Source: Plasmodiophora brassicae
Lineage: Eukaryota > Endomyxa: Phytomyxea > Phytomyxea > Plasmodiophorida
Direction of reading: 5' to 3'
NCBI GenBank assembly: GCA_036867785.1
Contig: CP145410.1
Span: forward strand, 496,001 to 560,000
DNA length: 64,000 nt
Below, piece after piece: positions 56,217 to 64,000 of the stretch (positions are counted from its first letter, which is position 1; the number at the start of each line of letters is the position of its first letter). A program made the translations under genes and the position numbers. The notes beneath the pieces were generated by a model that worked only from the letters and a program-made list of their open reading frames with translations, ran no database searches and had not been told where the DNA came from.

Positions 56217-56326
56217 ATGTCGTACGCCGGCGCCCGTTGACGCTTATGACGGTGCGGCGGGAGATAATCGTTATGCCCCCACTGGTACGGCGCTGTCAAA
56301 CCCATCGCCACCAGGGGCGACGTTTA

Positions 56327-57836
56327 TTAGAGCTCGTTCAGCGACCGGCGAACATTGTCGAAGATCTCGTCGGTCAGGGTGGCGACGTTGTCCGCGACGA
56401 CAGTGCTGTACAGGGCAGACAGGAACACGCCGTTGCGTTCTATATGATGGAATATGTGCTCCCCGCCCGCCATCGTCAGCTGGGCTACGCCGTTCTTCCC
56501 ATGCACCTCCCTGTCGAACGTGTTAGGTCGACATCCGTCTGGGCGAGCGTATGACAATTGGTACTGTGCTGTGGCGAAGAACCAGTGGAACGCTTTCGCC
56601 ATGGTCTCGTTCTGGTTGTTCTCGAGTCGGAATGCGGGCGCGACGACTTTCCCTTTCTGTGAATCGTAGTACAGGAAGGCGAGCGTGTCGAGGCCTGAGT
56701 ACGATGTCAGCGAGACGTGGATTGAGAACGTGATGACGGCCAGGGTGGGACCGGTGTAATTTCGCAGAAGGATGGGCATGTTGTCCTTGGGCAGATGGTA
56801 GACTTCGTCTTCGAGGCTGACTTCGAAGTTCTCGATGTACGGAACGAGCTCGCTGAACGCGGACACGATGTGTGTGAAGACGCACAGCACCATGTTGTTG
56901 ATGCGGAGCAAGACCTGTTGTATGGCCACGTTCAGCCATGGTGTACCCCGTCTGACACAAGCCGATGTACCATGTTCTGGGCCCGGCCGTCGACGTACAC
57001 CGGGATGCATCGTATGACGCTGTTATTCATGGGCCTGGCTGCGATCTGGCGACGTCCCCGACGTCAGACCCCGAGGCGGTGTGTGAGCACCCAGTGCCAA
57101 CCGACGTGCTGTAGCAGCATCTTTGTCTGGTGCACATCCGATCGCCTGTGCATAACCGCATCGCCGATAACCAGTGCCGACCCGTAGACGTTGTGGTTTT
57201 CTTCCAGACTCGACAGGAGCCTGGTCGAAGGTCAGTCGCCGTGTTATTATGAGGTGCTATCGTCGCGGGACAGACCGATCCAAGACGGCGGTCGCTCTCG
57301 AATTCAACGGGATACAGGGGACGCCGTTGACGAACAGGGCCAGCTCGTTCTGGCGCTTGAGCACGTCGCGCACGATGTCGGCAATGCTCTCGAAGATGGT
57401 CGTATCCTGCGAGACGGAGTCGAACTTGCCAATGTAGAAGACGATCGTGTCCCGAACGGCGTCGATGGCCATTCGCAACGACTATGGTCTACGCGTGAGC
57501 GCGGTCGGGGCAACGCCGTGCTCCTAGACGGTACGAACCGAAGGTGGCACACCTCGTGCGCCTTGAGCGATCAGCAGGAAAGTCCCCATGTCGTAGAACT
57601 GGAAGTACAGGTCACCAAGGACGAGTTCGGTGACGATGTTCTCGTCGTGACCAGCGTCGCTCTAGTCCTGGGTCATCCTCTGGGCAATGTCCCGACTTAT
57701 CGTACGAACCTTGGCAGCACCCGGCTGTCCCGGTTCGCTGTTGGTATTGGCGGCCTCGCGCCTGGCGTTCTCTGCCTCCTTGTTCCGATGAGTGAAGGAG
57801 AACAGGGTAGATGACGCCGCCTTCAGCCCTTGCATG
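56327..57836 (-). CDS. conserved-looking protein of unknown function, multi-exon
   Basis: From a likely ATG at 57836 (MQGLKAASSTLFSFTHRNKE) several coding segments in different frames imply short introns: VTELVLGDLYFQFYDMGTFL, AIDAVRDTIVFYIGKFDSVS, LKRQNELALFVNGVPCIPLN, EENHNVYGSALVIGDAVMHR. The last exon (to the stop at 56327) has HIVSAFSELVPYIENFEVSL and SYSGLDTLAFLYYDSQKGK. Alternating strand-helix blocks suggest longin- or trafficking-type folds, but I cannot name the family. Composition and codon use look fully coding. Confidence 0.55.
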
Positions 57837-58095
57837 AACTCGAAGCCCAGCGGCCGGCCGTTGTCTAGTCGGCAGCGGTCACGTTAGACCCACAATGCGG
57901 CTACGTGGGATGTGTGCTGCCATTACAGCTGGCACTGAACAGGCATTTGCCTGTGCGATGGTACACGAAGAAGTTGTCGAGCATTAGCGCCACCTGCTTC
58001 GAACCTATAATGGCATGTGTACGCTCAGCGATCGCCGACCGTTAGAGCGGCCGTTGCCCCAAGCAGGCTGAGCGCGATTTTATTGACCACACATC

Positions 58096-60168
58096 TTACG
58101 TGACGGAAGTCGGATCAGGAACAGCGGGGTTGTCCTCGAATAGGCTGCGGGCGGATGCACGCTGGTTGTCTAGCCGTTTGAATGTGAACCCCTCGAAGGC
58201 TGGCTCCTCGCACGGTTCGCCTTCACGTTGTTCGCTTTCATCACCGAACGTCTGGAAATGAGACGTGTCCGTTGGAGAAAGAAGCTTGGGTACAACCGGC
58301 GGGCGCATGTTCCTCACGTTATTCCAATCAAACCTAACACGTAGCGAGTTCACTGAAGCTCCGCAGGTGCCCAATACACGTATGGCGCCTACCCTTCGAA
58401 GAACCGGTGCCGCTTAATGCCTGTGAAATCGAGTCGTTTGTCTGCGCGGCACAGCAGTCGCCTGATCAAATCGACATCCGGTCGGGAGCGGTCGAACCCA
58501 TCTGGGAACGTCAACGACTCCCGGTAGGAAAGTATCTTCTTGCATGTCTTCACCGCCGTATCGGCACAGAATGGCGGGTACCCGATCAAACTGCTCCGAC
58601 GATCAGTGTTTCGCCCATACGGACGTAAACGTAAACCGCCGTCTACACTGACCATTCGTACATGATGATGCCGAGAGACCACCAGTCGCACCTGTCAGAT
58701 CACCCTCATCAGACGCATTACGAGAGACAAATCCAGGGTGGCAGCGTACCGCTGGTCGTATCCATGAGATAACAGGACTTCAGGTGCGATATCTGTCTCT
58801 CGTCAGAACGAGGCAATGCACGTAACGACATTGATAAATACAGTCGGGGGTCCCAACGGTGGAGTAGACGAGTTCGCGATCGCGTTTAGACCGAATGGAG
58901 TGTCTGAGACCAGGATCCGCTGGCGCCGCTCCCGGTGCGTGCTCACCCTCGGCGAGAACCTGGGCACGAAGTTCCATGATTGTTGCATCTTCGTTCCGTT
59001 TCAGCGTCGTGCACAGGCCAAAATCAGTTAGCTTGATATGCCCATTCCCATCGATTAGACAGTTGTCAGGTTTCAGGTCTCTGCGCGACAGCAACTGAAC
59101 ACAAGGCCTTGAAATGGGGCGTGCCGAACCTACCGGTGCATGTAATTCAACTGGTGAACCGACTGCAGCGCCAGAGCAATCTCGGCGATATAGAAGCGAG
59201 TCTCACTCTGTGCGTTTGGCGAATCAGCTCTGAGAGACAGTGCTGGAAACACGAAGTACCAACAGCAGATAGCGTCCCGCGGTTGATTAGGAGCGACAAG
59301 AGATCGCCACCAGGAACGTACTCCAGACAAAGGTAGAGGCACTTGACATCCTATAGGGGACGGGGTCAATGTCCTCTACTAGTGAAGCGCGCGTTAAGCC
59401 GCATACTTGAAACGAGTAAAGCAGCTTGACAACCCAGCTATTATCAGCTAAAGCGAGCAGGTTCCTTTCAGCCATGATGTGAGACACCTAGCTAAAGTCA
59501 AGGCTGATGCCAACAAGTCCAAGCGTAGACCATAGGTCACCTGATTTCTTCGCAACTATAGAGGGAACCAAATTCAGCGTTTGCACCCAGAGAGCTGATT
59601 AACAATTCAGCAAACCATCTCAGATTTCAGCATCGTCTTCATTGCAAAGACCCGGCCAGTGACCTTCTCACGTACAAGAGCGACCTGGCACATCCGCCGT
59701 TTAAGAACGAGCGGGCCAACAATAGAGAGCATACTGCCGACCTCTCCAAAGCCTCCGCGACCGATTGTACGTTGGCGGTCGAAGTCATCGATGCAGATTT
59801 TCTTCTTGGAAATCATTTCGTCGATGTCGCGTGGGCTTAGATCGTTCTCTTTCTCATCGATCTTCGACGCCATCATGTTCGAGAGCTCGTCGTTCAGCCC
59901 GATTCTTGCTAGGGCATCTTCCATTAAGTGCCGTTTCTTCGACCGTCGTTTAACGGCTACCGCTCTCGACCGCACATGCCTATTTGCAGGGCAAGTTAAA
60001 CTGAGGAACCGCAAACTTGAGAAATGACGGGACATACCTCTCAAGCAGCGATGTCGCTTCGTCATTCAGTAAATGGTGGTGTTTCTCAGTACCAGCACCA
60101 CCAGTTGATGGCACCACATAGAGGTTGCCGTTGGCATTATCTGGACCGGCGCTATAGCAACACCCCAT
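58096..60168 (-). CDS. NDR/LATS-family AGC kinase, predicted N-myristoylated
   Basis: Hippo-type serine/threonine kinase. Exon 1 from 60168 begins [14 protein letters not shown], a consensus for N-myristoylation with adjacent palmitoylatable cysteines. Spliced on, [20 protein letters not shown] leads into the MOB-binding region and the kinase domain: [67 protein letters not shown]. The long NDR activation-segment insert follows, then VYSTVGTPD. The AGC tail contains [20 protein letters not shown] and the hydrophobic motif FEGFTFKRL, whose threonine is the upstream-kinase site. At least six introns. Membrane anchoring is not a feature of animal NDR1/2. Confidence 0.9.
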
Positions 60169-60468
60169 TACAATTATATGCACGAAAGCCCAGCACTGAC
60201 GAGCAGCGACAACAAACGTCTGTGTCTGGACCGTGGGACATGATGTCTAGACTGTCGACTCGAAGAGGTGCCTCACATCTGCGCAGCCCTCTACTCCCAA
60301 ACACACGAGCCAGTTCTGTACATGACACCGCCTTTGCTGGTCGTCGATCATCATCGACAGCGAACTCCCGTACGTTCCGCAAGTGTCGCATATCCTCGAC
60401 GATCCCATGTGTGCCCAGGGAGTTGAAATGTAATCAGAATATGGGAGCCGGGATTGCAAACGCCGACG

Positions 60469-61109
60469 TCAGCCCGATTCAATCACGAGATTGGCGTACT
60501 GAACAGTGCACCCAGTTCGGATGATCCCGATGGAGGCGGGTACCCTGGACTTCAGTTCGTTGTGATCTTCCCACACAATCGGACACCCGGTGGCTTCAAG
60601 TTCGCGCATGAACGGCTCCACCACCTCCTGTCCAACGACGTTAGTAAGTCAGCAACTCCAGCGGAGAGAAGCGACGGCATGCCTCTCCAGGGTTGCTCGA
60701 TCTCAGCTGCGTGGCGACGAATATTCGTGCAATCTTGAAATTGCAGCGCAGCGCCTGAAGAACATCGAGCACAGAAGGAACATCGTCGACAAGCCTTTCA
60801 CAATGTGGGTGCCAGACATTAGCCCCGACATGTAAGCGCTTACGAGATATCGATCGTTTCAGGGCCCTTGTTGAAATACGGGAACCCTCTATTGCATCAC
60901 AGACCATAAATGCCGGGGAAATGGGTAAGCGAAGAACGCCCCATTACCGGTCTGCAATCACGAGCGTATTCGTATGACGGACACGTGCGATCAGCGATAA
61001 GATGGCGGGGTTCAGGATCCCGTTTTCGATCTGCACTCTGACTGCGTCAGTTGACGCCACCACCAGTCGGGTCACACCCAGCTCAAACCATTCTTCGGGA
61101 TGAGGCGCC
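60469..61109 (-). CDS. RbsD/FucU-family sugar mutarotase (5' end unresolved)
   Basis: These proteins interconvert ribose or fucose anomers. Four coding segments are recognisable: ENGILNPAILSLIARVRHTN then TLVIADR; FPYFNKGPETIDIS; LVDDVPSVLDVLQALRCNFK; and EVVEPFMRELEATGCPIVWE, with the closing IIRTGCTVQYANLVIESG. They parallel the family pattern NPxLLxxLAxxGHxDxIVIADxxFP ... VPxVLxxLxxLL ... TGExxxYANxILxxG. The conserved histidine is in VRHTNTLVIADR. The last intron may be GC-AG (60628-60682, 55 bp). The start lies upstream of 61109 and was not found. Confidence 0.75.
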
Positions 61110-61253
61110 TACTGAATAGGAGTACAATACGTACCGCTCCGGACGCCGAATCTCCAAAACGGACCCGATGACGGCAGGTGCACTGCCGCCCGCCACCGAT
61201 TTTACGTCCTGCGACCAGAGAAGCTTCCCATCGCAAACGCCAATACAAGGGTG

Positions 61254-62379
61254 CTATGTATTACTGTGATCAGGAATCCGGCAGCAGCAGATGTAGACAA
61301 AGTGGTCAGGATGGGATAGGTGCCGGCAAAGTCTCTCGATGGGCGTATCGCCGGGTAGCACAATGCCATGGACAGAGAACTTGAACGGCAGTGACGTGAT
61401 GTCAGCGTCGTTGACGACGTGCTGGAATGCGGTGGAGATGGTCCATTCCTTAGTGGCTGATATTGGACGTTGGTAGCATCGGATACCCCCTGCGCGCGTT
61501 CGCAGGTCAGGTTCTTGCTCCTCGCGAACCATAATGAAACGGACAGGAAGTCGTCTGGACGATCGCGTCGCCAGGGCTGGCTGGACTATGGACTCCTCGT
61601 TGGCAACGTCTGAAATGCTATATGTAAGAAAATAATAGCGAGGTTCAAACCATGCGATTAACCTTCGACGCACGATCGCCATAAAGCATGCAACTCTGCC
61701 GATGATAGGTCCATAACAGGGTTTGTAGTGCCGCATTGCATGAAGAAGGCCTGCACAGGATAGACTCAGTGCACGAAGATCGGCATTTCGATCTTAAGTA
61801 CCTGTTTCAGCGAATGGATGAAGTGGAACTCGCCGGGGCATTTGCCAAGGGACGACGTAACGGGACGCATGACACATTGGGCCGGGAATCCAGAGAAATG
61901 AACAACGAGTCGATACGGCAAGATACCTGCTCGGTCGCCGGATGATCCCGCTTGGCAGTCGAACAGAACGCCTACTGGGTACTGCCATTGCAGAGGACCC
62001 AGAACAGAGCACTCCAGCCAAACATCACGGGACCCGTCAGCGACATGCTCTAAACGACTCCTTCAATCGCTGGTCAGAAATGAAACAGCATAAGCGTCCT
62101 GACTGGCGAACGAATCGATCAGGTCGGGAATATAATGAAGAAAGGTGGCGGTACGTCGAACGAGAACCTACACACATACGGTCAGGTATGGCAACCAAAC
62201 GAAGCGAGCGCGACCCGCACTACATATGTTGGCTCGGGCGGGCCGACCGATGTCAGATCCAATGATGATAGCTCAAAGCGGACAGGAATGTGCCCCCGAC
62301 GAACCCGACTGCCAATCGCAGCCGCATCGTCCATCACCGCCGGACTGGCATCTTCCGATCGGCCCCGAACTCCGTCCAT
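61254..62379 (-). CDS. ATG5: autophagy protein ATG5
   Basis: ATG5 is joined to ATG12 and with ATG16 acts as the E3-like enzyme for ATG8 lipidation. Coding pieces in minus order: VRRGHIPVRFELSSLDLTSV (UblA start), HYIPDLIDSFASQDAYAVSF, QWQYPVGVLFDCQAGSSGDR, LPYRLVVHFSGFPAQCVMRP, FFMQCGTTNPVMDLSSAELH, and the C-terminal UblB domain RRLPVRFIMVREEQEP ... FSVHGIVLPGDTPIERLCRH then LSHPDHFVYICCCRIPD. The end is near-consensus (HLSHPDNFLYI). The start MDGVRGRSEDASPA at 62379 is tentative. The lysine that accepts ATG12 could not be placed by eye. Confidence 0.85.
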
Positions 62380-62731
62380 GGGAAGCAGTGCTATGTACAT
62401 AGGTAGGTGGAACGCGAAAGCGATTATTTACCTACCTAACCTTCCCAGATGCATTTCGTATTGGCATCCCTGTATTCAGCACGCTTCTGGCAAATATGCC
62501 GAAATCTAGCGCTTGTTTATTGCACAACCATCGCTAAGGGGTTGCTCGAATGTCCCGTTCAGCGGGTATGCAAGAAAGGCAGACGCCCATCGTCCAGACA
62601 TCTCTCAAATTTGTCGGCACAGCACTAGAGGGGACGTAACAGACCGCATTCCGTTTCGTTAGTGAATACAATACATACTAGGGATATTTATGAGGGCGAA
62701 GTTGCAGCTAGATACTTCAAGGTGAACAAAG
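62380..62731. other. gap between CK1 end and ATG5 start
   Basis: No ORF of note. It holds the CK1 3' end and the ATG5 promoter side. Confidence 0.45.
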
Positions 62732-64000
62732 TCATTCCTGGGGTTTCGTGTTGCGCTTCCGTTTGCGGGCCGGGGCATCGTCCAGGGACGCTTGATCATG
62801 GAGACGAATACCTCTGACTTCATCTGTAAGGTGGGCGATCGCGATCTCTTGTTGGGCGCATTTCGTCCTCAGGTGATCGCGCTCATTCTTGACGACCTCG
62901 AGCTCCTCCTTGACCTGAGCGAGGCCCACTTCAGAAGGCGACTGACGAAGTCTGGCAGCTTGTAGACGCTGCACGTAGATCTCATGGGCAGCCAGATCAT
63001 CCCAGTCGTAAATCCAATCTAACGAAGCAGGCTTATAACGAGGAAAGCGCAGGAAACGTCCAAATGTTCAAACCGTATTCATAGCCTACACGTGGCTGTT
63101 AGCGATACCCCGATAGGATACATCGAATCGCAAACCCACTAGACCTTGCTTCCGAAAGAGAGAATCGAAAAGGCTCTTGAGAAAGAAGTAGTCAGGCTTC
63201 TCGGTGAACGAAAGCTTAGAGCAGTACTTCAGGTACGTAGCAAACTCGTCTGTATAGTAACCAAAAGAATAAATGAGTGAAACCTGATCGCTGAGGACGG
63301 CTTACGAGGCGAATCTTTGCAAAGCTCATCGATTGAAGTTTCCAGTTTCTTCTTGCCAATCTTGTCGTACTTCTCCTGTTTGGTTGCTGCCTTCAAGCCT
63401 TGCCAAGGAAGGGAACCCCGACTGAAATACATGAGCATGTACCCCAGCGACTCCAGGTCGTCTCGTCGCCCCTGCTCAGAGCCGTTGTGGGTGTTGATGC
63501 TTGCATAGCGTGGCGTTCCGGTCAGCTTCTTGTTCGTTTTGAAAGGGATATGCCGCCTTGTCTTAACATCGCGATACCGTTTGCATAGACCCATATCCAC
63601 CATGTATATGACGTGAGAATCGACAGGGTGGGACCCGACCAGGAAATTATCCGGCTTGATGTCGCGATGTAGGAAGAAGTTGCCATGGAGGTATTCTATT
63701 CTATCAATCTAAAATTGGCAGATTACCAACCGGTACACAAGTGTAGCAGATTCGAACGTACGAGCTGGATTGCTATCATTAAGATTGTCTTCATAGAGAA
63801 ACATCTCTGCCACGATGCAGTTATCAGATCAGCACATGACGAAAACCTCCACACGTAATACGGAGCAGATGTTGAATAAACTTTCAAGGCTTTGGCCAAG
63901 CAGGTCCATAATCATGACATTGTGATGAGATGTGACCCCGAAGTAGTGCACCTTGGGAACTCCCATGCCCTTCTTTATTGCACCATACACCTTGTACTCG
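62732..64000 (-). CDS. casein kinase 1-family kinase, 5' end outside window
   Basis: The N-lobe is incomplete; the gene enters from beyond 64000. Segments in order: [38 protein letters not shown], catalytic loop [20 protein letters not shown], then [55 protein letters not shown] and [20 protein letters not shown]. Next is [20 protein letters not shown] and, after another intron, [11 protein letters not shown]. These are CK1 signatures. The DFG motif reads DMG, an unusual change that keeps the metal-binding aspartate. The C-terminal tail is a coiled coil ([20 protein letters not shown]) ending in a basic nuclear-localisation-like patch ([12 protein letters not shown]), not typical of CK1 delta/epsilon. 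Confidence 0.9.

Overview
The window is nuclear DNA from a compact, GC-rich protist genome. Nearly every gene that can be checked against a conserved protein family is broken by very short GT-AG introns, mostly 46-76 bp. Intergenic gaps are often under 300 bp and genes lie on both strands without operons. An axonemal dynein heavy chain means a flagellated stage; an ABI-type WAVE subunit, a 7TM-RGS receptor and a PI3K-p101-like subunit point to amoeboid, chemotactic behaviour. Intron size, base composition and gene set would fit a plasmodiophorid (Rhizaria) such as Plasmodiophora, but this is inference from general knowledge, not a database match.

Layout. 1-2300: retroelement debris (a gag-like ORF cut by the window edge and a 765-bp gag-only element with 99-bp terminal repeats). 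2906-4870: CTP synthase. 4971-7665: a decayed IS4/piggyBac-like DNA transposon, a 210-bp inverted duplication of its 3' end, and a cluster of TAACACTAAT palindromes. 7696-15454: a small zinc-finger protein, tRNA-Gly(GCC), an acetate-channel-family protein, a LanC-like protein, a VAMP7-type R-SNARE, the tiny APC/C subunit CDC26, an SR splicing factor and unknown ORFs. 15596-29368: one inner-arm dynein heavy chain gene on the minus strand. 29862-34609: a CCDC81-like HU-domain protein, an ELMO-domain protein and Integrator subunit 11. 35068-44755: a 7TM-RGS receptor, an EF-hand/PH protein, a PI3K p101-like regulatory subunit and malic enzyme. 44949-64000: DNAJC3/p58IPK, ABI, a CW-ARID chromatin protein, glutaredoxin, proteasome Rpn6, COX17, Mediator MED21, a PI4K-like kinase, an NDR kinase, an RbsD/FucU mutarotase, ATG5 and a CK1 kinase cut by the window end.

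Functional themes are housekeeping (nucleotide synthesis, APC/C, proteasome, Mediator, Integrator, COX17, autophagy), flagellar motility, and a possible receptor-to-actin signalling set (7TM-RGS, PI3K p101-like, PI4K-like, PH protein, ELMOD, ABI, NDR). The signalling genes are interspersed with unrelated ones, so neighbourhood alone does not prove a pathway. Exon boundaries given here were found by eye from GT/AG sites that restore family-like protein sequence; for CTPS, VAMP7, CDC26, ELMOD, malic enzyme, glutaredoxin, MED21 and CW-ARID the exon lengths add up to a clean reading frame.
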